Assembly: GCA_030145195.1 (NCBI GenBank)
Contig: JAQYVY010000016.1
Location: 1 to 64,000, forward strand
Reading direction: 5' to 3'
DNA from: Desulfuromonadales bacterium
Lineage (GTDB): Bacteria > Desulfobacterota > Desulfuromonadia > Desulfuromonadales > BM103
DNA: 64,000 nucleotides
A model generated the notes under the pieces. That model was not told the origin of the DNA. It saw only the letters and a program-made list of their open reading frames with translations, and ran no database searches. The translations under genes and the position numbers were made by a program. Positions 1-8,532 of this stretch are shown here, in pieces (positions within the stretch are counted from its first letter, which is position 1; each line of letters begins with the position of its first letter).

Positions 1-560
1 GCGGTACGCTCCAGCATGACCGGCGGTTCAGGGGTGATGTTCTGCCGCGAATGGCAGATCCGGGTGGTCGGTCGCAGCACCACGTTGAGTTCATATTTTT
101 CCGACAGTTCAAACGCCAGCGGCACCATGGCCTTGGCTTCGGCCGGGCTGGCCGGGTCGAGCACCGGCACCCGTGCCTGCAGACAAAACAGCCGGGTATC
201 CTGCTCGTTCTGTGAACTGTGCGGCCCGGGGTCATCGGCCACGATGGTGACCATGCCGCCCTTGACACCTAAGTAGGCGGTGCGCATAAAGGGATCAGCC
301 GCCACGTTCAGCCCGACCTGCTTCATCACTACCGCGCTCCGCTTGCCGGTATAGCTTGCGGCCAGCGCCACCTCGAAAGCCACCTTCTCGTTCACCGACC
401 ATTCGATATGCAATGGCTCAACCGCCGCCTCACGGTCATCAATAACCGCTTGCAGAATCTCGGTCGAAGGCGTGCCTGGATAAGCCGTTGCAATCTGGCA
501 ACCGGACTCGATCAAGCCGCGAGCGATCGCTTCATTTCCCATCATTAATTGTTTTTTCAT
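1..560 (-). CDS. iorA: Indolepyruvate ferredoxin oxidoreductase alpha subunit, N-terminal part (cut by window edge)
   Basis: Oxygen-sensitive enzyme that converts aryl pyruvates from aromatic amino acid degradation to aryl-CoA, passing electrons to ferredoxin. About 186 residues are visible. They start MKKQLMMGNEAIARG and show the thiamine-enzyme pyrimidine-domain signature AYPGTPSTEI, then VNEKVAFEVALAAS and MKQVGLNVAADP, as in IorA. The start at 560 has a purine-rich AGAAGAAAG upstream. The gene runs off the left edge, so the thiamine diphosphate and ferredoxin domains are not seen. It lies downstream of livH on the same strand, which fits amino acid import and fermentation. Phenylacetate/indoleacetate-type homologues are the alternative; the family is secure, the exact substrate is not. 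Confidence 0.85.
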   Translation of the reverse strand, partial: MKKQLMMGNEAIARGLIESGCQIATAYPGTPSTEILQAVIDDREAAVEPLHIEWSVNEKVAFEVALAASYTGKRSAVVMKQVGLNVAADPFMRTAYLGVKGGMVTIVADDPGPHSSQNEQDTRLFCLQARVPVLDPASPAEAKAMVPLAFELSEKYELNVVLRPTTRICHSRQNITPEPPVMLERT

Positions 561-645
561 ATTTTCTTTCTTCTGTTTGGTTGAATCAAATTAACTACCT
601 GCTCCAGAAAAGTTACTAACAATTCTCACGCCCGTTCGCTATGCT

Positions 646-725
646 CACTAAAGCCGCAAAGGCGCAAAGGCAAGCTAAAAAACAAGGGGTTCTCTTGGCG
701 TCTTGGCGTCTTTGCGTGAGACAGG
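646..725. repeat. Short-period inverted repeat, CGCAAAG/CTTTGCG type
   Basis: The left arm has GCCGCAAAGGCGCAAAGG and the right arm has CTTGGCGTCTTGGCGTCTTT, so the arms are imperfect inverted copies of 7-8 base units. It fills the gap between livH and iorA. Similar units recur at about 42287-42390 and 47008-47060, and in CACGGAG form around the GxxExxY cassette near 6-7 kb. Probably a small non-coding dispersed element. Confidence 0.55.
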
Positions 726-748
726 TTTTTTGCTGTGCTTTACGCGCC

Positions 749-1612
749 TCACTTGCCCATCAACCCTTTCGGCCGCACGAACAGCACCAGCAGCAAGACC
801 ACAAAAGCACAGACGTCCTTATAGGCGCTGCTGATATAGCCCGCCGAAAGAGATTCCAGCAGCCCCAGACCAAGACCCCCGATAATCGCTCCCGGTAAGG
901 AACCGAAGCCCCCCAGAATAGCCGCGGCGAAACCCTTGAGACCGAGCAGCACCCCAACATCGTGGCTCAAGGTCGTGATCGGTGTCACCAGAATCCCCGC
1001 CAGACCACCCAACGCGCCAGCCAGACCGAAGGTCAGCATCCGAATGCGACCCAGCGGCAGCCCGACCACTGATGCCGCTCGCGGGTTGGTGGCAACGGCC
1101 CGCATCGCCAGGCCAAGGCTGGTCTTGCGATAAAACCAGACCAGCACAATAATGGTGAGGCTAGTGAGAGCAAGAATCCAGAGAGTTTGCGGCATGATCG
1201 CGGCCCCGAACAGCCGCAGCGGTTCATCACCGGTCAACGAAGGCACCGCCATGCGGTTCTTGCCCCAGACCAGAGCCATCAATCCGCGCAAGACAATCGA
1301 CAGGCCAATGGTCAGAAAGATCAGGACGACCGGATCATTGGAGCGCGCCGGACGGATACCGATCCGTTCGACCAGCATGGCAACCAGAGTGACGCCAAAG
1401 ACCGCCCCAAGCAAAGCAATCGGCATCGCCAACCCTGCCGAAAACAGCGCACTATAGAGGAGCATGCCGCCAAGGGAGACGAAATCAACCTGGGTAAAGT
1501 TGACGATGCCCATGGTATTGTGCACCACACAGAAGCCCAACGCGATCAGGGCATAAATCGCCCCGCTGGTCAGGCCGGCAAAGATGAATTGGAATAGGTC
1601 CTGGGTCGTCAT
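749..1612 (-). CDS. livH: Branched-chain amino acid ABC transporter permease LivH
   Basis: Inner-membrane permease of a high-affinity leucine/isoleucine/valine importer. The 287 residues are the usual length and almost wholly hydrophobic, with about eight membrane spans. Family landmarks are the N-terminal FAGLTSGAIYALIALGF, the segment HNTMGIVNFTQVDFVSLGG, and the cytoplasmic coupling region GLKGFAAAILGGFGSLPGA. The other transporter genes (livM, livG, livF, binding protein) are not next to it here; the next gene downstream is iorA and upstream is a 340-bp non-coding stretch. It may therefore be a split or orphan transporter gene, or the partners may lie beyond the left edge. Confidence 0.92.
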   Translation of the reverse strand: MTTQDLFQFIFAGLTSGAIYALIALGFCVVHNTMGIVNFTQVDFVSLGGMLLYSALFSAGLAMPIALLGAVFGVTLVAMLVERIGIRPARSNDPVVLIFLTIGLSIVLRGLMALVWGKNRMAVPSLTGDEPLRLFGAAIMPQTLWILALTSLTIIVLVWFYRKTSLGLAMRAVATNPRAASVVGLPLGRIRMLTFGLAGALGGLAGILVTPITTLSHDVGVLLGLKGFAAAILGGFGSLPGAIIGGLGLGLLESLSAGYISSAYKDVCAFVVLLLVLFVRPKGLMGK

Positions 1613-1952
1613 CAGCTACTACTCTTAACGTCGGTCGCTACGCGTTACTGAACAAAACAAGCTTTGGAGGTTAACTTATCCCGGAGCGCTTTGAAAGTCC
1701 TAAATCCTCGCCATCGCACCAATAAAAAGCACGTGAGAGAATTCAGGAATGGCTTAAAATCAGTATGGCGGCAGATTAAGCAAAGTGCCGGATATGGCGC
1801 TGGAACCGACTTTTGTTAAAGCAAACAAGTGTCGCTAAGGATGATCGGGCAACAGGCGCAACCGTTACTTATTGAGAACCAGGAACAGTCCCCCCTAAAA
1901 ACCACTGCAACACATTGCTGAGTCAAAGATGTCTGCGAAAAGCCCCTAGCCT
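1613..1952. other. Intergenic region without a recognisable gene
   Basis: 340 bp between the start of livH and the end of the zinc-ribbon peptidase. The only open frames are short, lack a good ribosome binding site and have no family features. A GGAGG at 1665-1669 is not followed by a start codon. It presumably holds the livH promoter, but I see no clear -35/-10 pair. Confidence 0.5.
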
Positions 1953-2693
1953 TCAGACTCGCTTCCGGTACTGCAGCAACAACACATACCCTGCCCACAC
2001 GACCGCCAGCGCCATCAGCAACGCCCCAAACAGGTGAGATGCTTTAGCCAGAAAGTGATCATAACGGAGCAACCCGGTTTCTGTCAGCAGATACTCCCAA
2101 TCGTGAAATCCGTAGGGTGAGGTCTGACCAAAATTGCCGCCAACCAGAGGCAGCACCCCGGCCCTGGCATCGTTTATGTAGGGTGCAATATCAAGAAAGT
2201 TTTCTCCAAACCACCACAGGCAAATGGCGGCGCCGAAGGCATCACGCGTTTTAAACAACAAGGCACTGAAACAGACCAGCGGCAGAATCAATTGCCCCAG
2301 CGTGCCGCCAAGCGAAGTGAGAAAACGCCCGAACGGGCGAAACACCAGATGGCCTGTTTCATGAAAAGGCAGGTTGACCAGATGCAACAAGCTCTCTCCG
2401 GCGTTGTTGCTGGCGATACTTGAAAAAATCAGTTTGAAGCCCCAGACAGCAATACCGACCAGAACGATTACCCGGCCCAGAACGTACAGGCTGTTGACCT
2501 CAGCGGGAACCCCGAAAAACAGTTCTCGCAGGAAGCCACCCTGCCCTGATGACTCTATCGCAACAGCGTGCGCATTCAGTCCCTCGCCAGCAGCATTCGC
2601 AGCGCGAGCTTTGAGTTTGGCAAAGACCACGCCACACCGGCAACAGTCGATAGAATCTGGCTGGTTTTCAAATCCACATTTCGGGCAATCCAT
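1953..2693 (-). CDS. Zinc-ribbon membrane protein with HExxH motif, M50-like peptidase
   Basis: A 246-residue protein. Residues 3-20 form a zinc ribbon (CPKC ... CCRC). Hydrophobic spans follow, and HETGH at 111-115 in a membrane context resembles the site-2-protease (M50) zinc motif. About four or five membrane spans follow, with a conserved-looking GENFLDIAPYINDARAG segment that could carry the third metal ligand. I infer a membrane metalloprotease, possibly with the ribbon as a regulatory or substrate-binding domain. The ATG at 2693 is preferred over the TTG at 2699 because AGGGG lies nine bases upstream of it. It stands alone on its strand. Activity is a prediction from one motif. Confidence 0.65.
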   Translation of the reverse strand: MDCPKCGFENQPDSIDCCRCGVVFAKLKARAANAAGEGLNAHAVAIESSGQGGFLRELFFGVPAEVNSLYVLGRVIVLVGIAVWGFKLIFSSIASNNAGESLLHLVNLPFHETGHLVFRPFGRFLTSLGGTLGQLILPLVCFSALLFKTRDAFGAAICLWWFGENFLDIAPYINDARAGVLPLVGGNFGQTSPYGFHDWEYLLTETGLLRYDHFLAKASHLFGALLMALAVVWAGYVLLLQYRKRV

Positions 2694-2897
2694 AATCAAA
2701 AACCCCTAAGTTACTGAATTCTTGGTGAAGGCAAGTTGGAATCTTACAACCACCGGACTCGCCCGACAGTCGAGGCCGATTCAAAACTTTACCAAATCTT
2801 TACCTGCCCCTTAATCAATCCTTAAGCAGAACGGTTATACTTCAATCACAACATAACGAAAAGCTATTAACCCAAGCACTTCAGACCCGGAGGCATT

Positions 2898-3488
2898 ATG
2901 ATATTAAAATCGATTCTCGTCCTCTTAACCTGCTCACTCTTTTTTGCCACAAGTGCCATGGCCGACAAAACAATCCTGGCCGGTGGCTGCTTCTGGTGCA
3001 TGGAGTCAGACTTTGAAAAACTTGATGGCGTCACCGATGTGGTCTCCGGTTTTACCGGCGGCACCTTGAAAAACCCCACCTATATGGGCAACCATTCCGG
3101 CCACTATGAAGCGGTCGAAATCACTTACGACCCGGCCAAGGTCAGCTACCAGCAACTGCTCGATCATTACTGGGTTAACACCGACCCCTTTGATGATCGT
3201 GGGCAATTCTGCGATAAAGGTTTTAGCTACCTGGCAGCGATCTTTGTCGCCAATGCAAGCGAAAGAGCCATTGCCGAGGAATCGAAACAACACGTTGTCG
3301 CGATGTTCCCGGGCCAAACCGTGGTCACACCCATTCTCGAAGCGTCCACCTTCTACCCGATCAAGGGAGACGAAAGTTATCATCAGGATTATTACAAGAA
3401 CAACCCGCTGCGCTACAAAGCCTATCGATGGAACTGTGGTCGCGATCAGCGCTTAAAAGCAATCTGGGGAGATAAGGCAACGCATTGA
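2898..3488 (+). CDS. msrA: Peptide-methionine (S)-S-oxide reductase, exported form
   Basis: Repairs oxidised methionine by reducing methionine-S-sulfoxide. The 196-residue protein has an N-terminal signal peptide (about residues 1-22, ending SAMA), so this copy should work in the periplasm. The catalytic motif GGCFWCME puts the nucleophilic cysteine at residue 31; the family features VVSGFTGGT, GHYEAVEITYDP and DRGQFCDKG follow. A C-terminal cysteine in WNCG may resolve the disulfide. A GGAGG lies just before the start. It is divergent from the upstream peptidase gene and seems monocistronic. No MsrB domain is fused. Confidence 0.95.
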   Translation: MILKSILVLLTCSLFFATSAMADKTILAGGCFWCMESDFEKLDGVTDVVSGFTGGTLKNPTYMGNHSGHYEAVEITYDPAKVSYQQLLDHYWVNTDPFDDRGQFCDKGFSYLAAIFVANASERAIAEESKQHVVAMFPGQTVVTPILEASTFYPIKGDESYHQDYYKNNPLRYKAYRWNCGRDQRLKAIWGDKATH

Positions 3489-3512
3489 TCCAGCCAGCTT
3501 AGGCCGTTAAAA

Positions 3513-3536
3513 GGGACACTCATTTTTGAGTGTCCC
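3513..3536. repeat. Dispersed palindrome GGGACACTCA, copy 1
   Basis: Perfect 10-bp stem GGGACACTCA/TGAGTGTCCC with a four-T loop, followed by CCGGCTTCC. It sits between msrA and sbcC, which converge. Copies 2 and 3 are at 10444-10469 and 14169-14194, each just 3' of a gene. There is no U-tract, so it is more likely a REP-like repeat than a simple terminator. Confidence 0.6.
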
Positions 3537-3612
3537 CGGCTTCCAGCCATCATGATGAGCAGAGGTATAACTTGCGCCGATTCAACGGCAAACTTTTCCC
3601 CTTCACTAAGAT

Positions 3613-6051
3613 TCACTCCAAAGTCAAAATCTGATCCGTCACTTCAGTAAACGCCACATCATGACTAATCAAGAACAACTGATCGTACCAATGCTCGGTG
3701 ACCTCTTCCTTGCCCACATCAATGGCGCGGAAAGCATGGGCCAAGTTCTCGCGGCGGCTGGCGTCAAGATTCGAGGTTGGTTCGTCGAAGAAGGCGATGC
3801 GTGCGCCGATCGTTTGCAATAGAGCCAGACGCAAGGCGACCACGGCACTCATGGTCTGCCCACCTGAGAGCTGGTCATCAAAGCGTTCACGCAGTTCACC
3901 GTCGACCATGTCGCGCAACACAATGCGGTAATCCTCTCCCCAAGCCATCTCCTCATCGACTTCAGCAATAATGCGGTAGATACGATTAGCCCTATGGCTG
4001 ATCTCCTCGCGGAAGCGTTCCGAAAGGTAACCAGAAACGTTACGAAAGACCCGGTTGCGCAGAAACTTGACGAGTTCATCCTTCTCTTTATATGACTTGA
4101 CCTGACCCTGCTTGGCGGCAATATCCTTCTCGATCTGCTTGAGCTTCTCAATCTCGGTGGCAAGGCGGGTTACAGCGGCGGTCAGCCCTTTAACCTTCTC
4201 CCCTGATGCTCCCACCTCTACGCCCAACTCGTCTTTTTGTTTGCGTAACGCTGCATGCTCAGCGGCGCTATATTCTTTGCCCGCTTTGCTGTAGGCATCA
4301 TTTTTGACCGTCAACTCATCCTGCAACTGCTTGAAGAGTTTTTCGAAGTTCAAAAGATCTGTCCGCCGTTGTTCCAGCTCAGCGGCTTGCTGGGAGTTAG
4401 CAACATAAAGATCCCGCGCTTCCTGATGTTTTGTCTTGTCCTTTTCTGCCGCCTCGATATCAGCCTGTAAGCGATTGTAGGTCGCCAGAACCTTTTGTTT
4501 CTCAGCAAGCTGTTGCTGGACTGAGGTCTGTTCTTTTTGCAATGCTGTCAGGCTTTCAGCTTTTACCTCGTTAGCGGTGCGACGTTCTAAAAGTCTCTCA
4601 ACCTGAGCGTCCAGAACTTTAAGCTTAACCTCAACCTCTTTGAGTCGATCGTTCGCTCTGCTGGCCGCCTTCTCTTCCTGTTCGGTCTTATCGATGTCGT
4701 ATGTCAGCTGCTGGCGTAGCTTCTCGAGTTCTGAGAATTTATCGGAGAAGACATCACCCGGCGGCTTTTCGGCAATATTGAGACAAGGCTCCTGAAAGAA
4801 CGGGCAGACCCCCTCGGCGAGCTTCTCGCTGCCCTCTTCAAGTGCTGCACGACGCCCTTCGAGCTGCCCGAGTTGTTTGCGCATCCGATCAATGGTGGTG
4901 CGGATTTCCGGCAGACGCTCTGCTAACTGATGTAGCTTTTCATCAAGGGCCAGAGCTTTCCGGCTCTCGGCCAGAGTATTCTCTTCAGCGGTAAGCTCCT
5001 CTCGGGCTTTTTCAACAGCTTTTGACTCGATCTTAAATCGCTCGCTCAGCCTGCCCACTTGATTATTGAGGTCGGCCTCCTCCTGTTCAAGCTGGCGCTG
5101 TACTTTAACCTGATGGCGCAACTCGGTCAGGCGAGTTTCGGCCAGCTCAAAAGCTTGCTTACCAGAAGTGGTCTCATCAATAATTATATGTGCCTTGTTC
5201 GCCTCGCTAACCATTAATTTCTGATGACAGATCTTCTCTTTACCATTATCAATCCGCTCTTTGAGCGTGCCGATCTCGATTTCAAGAGCTTTGAAGCCCA
5301 GTTCACGTTTATTGACATCAACCAGCAGAGCTTGCAACTCCAGAAGTTTCGTCTGCTGTGCCTTCAGCTCCACTTCGGTCTGTTCAAGATTCTGCCTGGC
5401 AGCCTTGTGCTCATCCTTTTTCGGCGGAAGTTCTGCCACCTGATCCTTGAGAGGGCCAATAGCGCTCTCTAAAGCGTCGACCTTCGACTTGATCGCACTG
5501 GCGAGCACTTTGGTCTCATTGAAAGTCTTGCGCCAGGTATCGATCCCGAGAATCTCGTCAAACTTGTCACGCCGCTTGCTCGGTTGTTTGATCACAAAGG
5601 GACCGAGGAATTCATTCTGGAACGGGCCGATAACCAGTTCGAACTGCTCAGCAAGCGAGCGAGCAGACTTAAGGCCAAGCAGTTCCTTCAGGCGCGACTC
5701 AGTCTCTTTGCTGTCTTTGTGTTCCTCAACCTCGAAATCGCCACCGATCTCTTTGGCCAGAAGCCACTTCGAGGGAGTGCCGACGGTCCGGCTGACACGA
5801 TAACGCTCTTCATCCGCCAGTTGGAACACGACAACAATTTCACCTCGTTTTGCGCCAATAGTGACAAAGCGGTCGACATTACCGACAAAGCTCTGCGCAT
5901 CAACCCCGAACAAGGTATAACCGATCGCCTCAAAAATGGTACTTTTGCCGACACCGTTCGGGCCGGAGAGCACGTTGATGCCTGGCGAGAAGATAAGTAC
6001 CGTTTCGCGGTGTGACTTGATGTTTTTCAGATGGATGGAGAGAATCTGCAT
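3613..6051 (-). CDS. sbcC: SbcC/Rad50-like AAA nuclease subunit
   Basis: SMC-type ATPase subunit of the SbcCD (Mre11-Rad50) nuclease, which processes hairpins and double-strand ends. 812 residues: Walker A GPNGVGKST at 30-38, a long coiled coil, a hook apex near residues 414-421, a second coiled coil, the signature LSGGQ near 726 and Walker B FFDEPTSNLD near 753. The apex reads CPFFQEPC instead of the usual CxxC zinc hook, giving cysteines six residues apart. The partner sbcD lies upstream on the same strand but is separated by a GxxExxY gene and three 240-bp repeats that duplicate the first codons of this gene. It is shorter than E. coli SbcC. Confidence 0.93.
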   Translation of the reverse strand: MQILSIHLKNIKSHRETVLIFSPGINVLSGPNGVGKSTIFEAIGYTLFGVDAQSFVGNVDRFVTIGAKRGEIVVVFQLADEERYRVSRTVGTPSKWLLAKEIGGDFEVEEHKDSKETESRLKELLGLKSARSLAEQFELVIGPFQNEFLGPFVIKQPSKRRDKFDEILGIDTWRKTFNETKVLASAIKSKVDALESAIGPLKDQVAELPPKKDEHKAARQNLEQTEVELKAQQTKLLELQALLVDVNKRELGFKALEIEIGTLKERIDNGKEKICHQKLMVSEANKAHIIIDETTSGKQAFELAETRLTELRHQVKVQRQLEQEEADLNNQVGRLSERFKIESKAVEKAREELTAEENTLAESRKALALDEKLHQLAERLPEIRTTIDRMRKQLGQLEGRRAALEEGSEKLAEGVCPFFQEPCLNIAEKPPGDVFSDKFSELEKLRQQLTYDIDKTEQEEKAASRANDRLKEVEVKLKVLDAQVERLLERRTANEVKAESLTALQKEQTSVQQQLAEKQKVLATYNRLQADIEAAEKDKTKHQEARDLYVANSQQAAELEQRRTDLLNFEKLFKQLQDELTVKNDAYSKAGKEYSAAEHAALRKQKDELGVEVGASGEKVKGLTAAVTRLATEIEKLKQIEKDIAAKQGQVKSYKEKDELVKFLRNRVFRNVSGYLSERFREEISHRANRIYRIIAEVDEEMAWGEDYRIVLRDMVDGELRERFDDQLSGGQTMSAVVALRLALLQTIGARIAFFDEPTSNLDASRRENLAHAFRAIDVGKEEVTEHWYDQLFLISHDVAFTEVTDQILTLE

Positions 6052-6770
6052 TCTTTAAAACCTTTTACCACGGAGGCACGGTGACACGGAGAAGAGCCAT
6101 AGATTAATTATAAAATCATGCGCCTGAAACCATCCATGATGCGCATTGCATGAATCCTTGGCCAGTTCTTCCCCATGAAGGTCCAATCATTGTCTTTGTC
6201 GTAACTCCCATTTCTAGCAGCCACCTTTTTTGTAACAGAATTTCTCCGTGACTCCGTGGTGAAGCTTTAGGTGGATAGTGAGTATCTGCATTCTTTAAAA
6301 CCTTTTACCACGGAGGCACGGTGACACGGAGAAGAGCCATAGATTAATTATAAAATCATGCGCCTGAAACCATCCATGATGCGCATTGCATGAATCCTTG
6401 GCCAGTTCTTCCCCATGAAGGTCTAATCATTGTCTATGTCGTAACTCCCATTTCTAGCAACCACCTTCTTTGTAACAGAATTTCTCCGTGACTCCGTGGT
6501 GAAGCTTTAGGTGGATAGTGAGTATCTGCATTCTTTAAAACCTTTTACCACGGAGGCACGGTGTCACGGAGAAGAGCCATAGATTAATTATAAAATCATG
6601 CGTCTGAAACCATCCATGATGCGCATTGCATGAATCCTTGGCCAGTTCTTACCCATGAAGGTCTAATCATTGTCTATGTCGTAACTCCCATTTCTAGCAG
6701 CCACCTTTTTTGTAACAGAATTTCTCCGTGACTCCGTGGTGAAGCTTTAGGTGGTTAGTGAGGATCTGCA
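6052..6770. repeat. Three tandem 240-bp units, collapsed copies of the GxxExxY cassette
   Basis: Three near-identical units (6051-6290, 6291-6530, 6531-6770) with an exact period of 240 bp. Each contains the 3' end of the neighbouring GxxExxY gene fused to its 5' end, with about 290 bp of the coding middle deleted, flanked by CACGGAG/CTCCGTG inverted repeats. Each unit also ends with a degenerate copy of the sbcC start (minus-strand ATGCAGATACTCACTATCCA). Only a few bases differ between units, so amplification looks recent. There is no spacer diversity, so this is not CRISPR. Confidence 0.85.
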
Positions 6771-7296
6771 TTCTTTAAAACCTTTTACCACGGAGGCACG
6801 GTGACACGGAGAAGAGCCATAGATTAATTATAAAATCATGCGTCTGAAACCATCCATGATGCGCATTGCATGAAAATTAAGGATGAGACCGACCCGGATA
6901 TTTGCTAGCTTCAAATAGGTCAGCAGTTGTGCTTCGTGTACCGGAAGAACCTTTTCCACACATTTCAGTTCGATGACAACCCGATTGTCAACCACGAGAT
7001 CCATACGGTAAACACCATTGAGCTTAATTCCTTTATAAGAAACAGCCAAGGGCTTCTGTTTCTCAACAGGTATATTACGCAACGAAAGTTCATGGGCCAG
7101 GCATACTTCGTAGGCAGACTCCAGCAACCCGGGTCCGAGCTGCCTGTGCACCTCTATGGCAGCAGCAATAATCTCATTGGTCAGTTCTTCATCATGAAGG
7201 CCTAACTTTGTCTTTGTAGCGACTTTCATTTCGTATATCCCCCCTCCTTTGTAACAGAATTTCTCCGTGTCTCCGTGGTGAAGCTTTATGTTTTTG
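6771..7296. mobile_element. Full-length GxxExxY cassette with CACGGAG inverted termini
   Basis: The complete copy of the element whose collapsed versions lie at 6052-6770. The left terminus (6788-6811) carries CCACGGAGGCACGGTGACAC; the right terminus (7263-7280) carries CTCCGTGTCTCCGTGGTG, its imperfect inverse. The only gene inside is the GxxExxY gene. No transposase is encoded, so if mobile it depends on functions elsewhere. Confidence 0.55.
6828..7229 (-). CDS. GxxExxY family protein
   Basis: A 133-residue protein of the GxxExxY family, named for the motif seen here as GPGLLESAYE. Other family features are EIIAAAIEVHRQLG, the YRMDLVVDNRVVIELK stretch (which resembles a PD-(D/E)xK nuclease core) and a C-terminal LILNF. 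The biochemical role of the family is not established as far as I know; a nuclease-like fold is an inference. The ATG at 7229 has GGAGGGGGG upstream, so I reject the longer frame starting at 7304, whose first 25 codons run through the element terminus. It interrupts the sbcD-sbcC pair. Confidence 0.85.
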   Translation of the reverse strand: MKVATKTKLGLHDEELTNEIIAAAIEVHRQLGPGLLESAYEVCLAHELSLRNIPVEKQKPLAVSYKGIKLNGVYRMDLVVDNRVVIELKCVEKVLPVHEAQLLTYLKLANIRVGLILNFHAMRIMDGFRRMIL

Positions 7297-8532
7297 CTAT
7301 TCAATCAATGCCAACAAATCATCACCATCGACATCACCTTTTTGCACGGCATCGCGCAACGAAATGGAAAGCTTGATCAGTTCATCCTCGCGCCCCTGAT
7401 AATCACTCCCGGCCTTGATCAGCTCATGCAGAACTTCATGCTCGATCTCTTCCAGGCTCTTCTGGGAGGAGTCTCCATCTCCAGCGCTGCTGACTAATGA
7501 CAAATGATTCTTGATCTCAACATGCAGCGGCTCGACTAACTCATCCAAAACCAGTTTCAACCGCTCACGACCGAGTTCAAAAGGATGGAAACCAACCCGG
7601 CCAGTCAGCTTCAGTTCCAGCAACGGCTTGCGCTCATCAGCAGAGATATCGATCTTGGCCTTCACCTGTTCGCGGAACAGATCCAGAGCCTGTTCGGCAT
7701 TCTCTGCTCCTTCGAGTTCAATGGTTTCGACAAACATCGGGCGCGGCGAAGTCTTTCTGAATTCGGGGGTGAACTTGCCATCCTCAAAAGTTACCAGGTA
7801 ATAACCCTTGGCGTATTTCTCTTCCCCAAAGTTAACCTGCTCCGGCGAACCAGGGTTAAAGGCATAAGACTTCTTTTCAGGGGTTTCGATGACGTAGGGT
7901 TTGTGACCATGACCAAGAGCGACATAACCAAATTTCTCTGCCAGGGGATGCGCATCTTCGAGCTTCATGTTGCCGATTTCTACTGGAGAGAAGGTCCAGA
8001 TGCCGACGTGAAAAAGCAACAGGTTGTTCTCTGTGGTTACTGCTTCGCAGATGCGCTCAACGTGACTACCCGCTTGAGCACCGATATAACCGAGACCGTA
8101 AATGTTGAGGCCGTTTATTTCGACGTGACCACCCATTCCGGTTTCTGCGTCGAAGGGGTCGAAACGGTAGCCACCCTCTTCGGTGCGCGAGGGGCGCAGC
8201 AGGCGGATGTAACCCATCTGCGAAAGCGCTTCCATCCACGAGATGCTATCGCGACGGTGGATCCAGTCGTGATTGCCTTCGATGGCGATGCAGGGGATGT
8301 TGGCGTCTTTAAGGGGTTGCAAGACATCTATGGTTTTGGCGAAGGTTCTCGGCAGGATCTGACCAACGTGGAAGAGGTCACCGCCGATCAGAACGAAGTC
8401 GACCTTTGTTTCGATGGCATCGGTGACGATCCCGGCCAGGCAGCGGAAGAAATCTTCGTAGCGCTGCGCTTCGCCGGAGTCGGTGCGGTAGGTTTTGCCG
8501 AGGTGGATGTCGGAGGTGTGGATGAAGTTCAT
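7297..8532 (-). CDS. sbcD: SbcD/Mre11-like exonuclease subunit
   Basis: Manganese-dependent phosphoesterase partner of SbcC. 411 residues with the calcineurin-like motifs in order: DIHLG (residues 8-12), GDLFH (51-55), GNHDW (86-90), then LLFHVG and VALGHGHKP supplying the late histidines. A C-terminal extension of about 100 residues is the expected capping/SbcC-binding region. It starts the sbc cluster; between its stop and sbcC lie the GxxExxY gene and tandem repeats. Co-transcription with sbcC is possible, because no obvious terminator lies between them, but the inserted repeats may weaken coupling. Confidence 0.93.
   Translation of the reverse strand: MNFIHTSDIHLGKTYRTDSGEAQRYEDFFRCLAGIVTDAIETKVDFVLIGGDLFHVGQILPRTFAKTIDVLQPLKDANIPCIAIEGNHDWIHRRDSISWMEALSQMGYIRLLRPSRTEEGGYRFDPFDAETGMGGHVEINGLNIYGLGYIGAQAGSHVERICEAVTTENNLLLFHVGIWTFSPVEIGNMKLEDAHPLAEKFGYVALGHGHKPYVIETPEKKSYAFNPGSPEQVNFGEEKYAKGYYLVTFEDGKFTPEFRKTSPRPMFVETIELEGAENAEQALDLFREQVKAKIDISADERKPLLELKLTGRVGFHPFELGRERLKLVLDELVEPLHVEIKNHLSLVSSAGDGDSSQKSLEEIEHEVLHELIKAGSDYQGREDELIKLSISLRDAVQKGDVDGDDLLALIE

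Noticed and set aside
6051-7296. CRISPR array
   Set aside because: The repeat period is 240 bp, there are no variable spacers, and the units derive from a GxxExxY gene.
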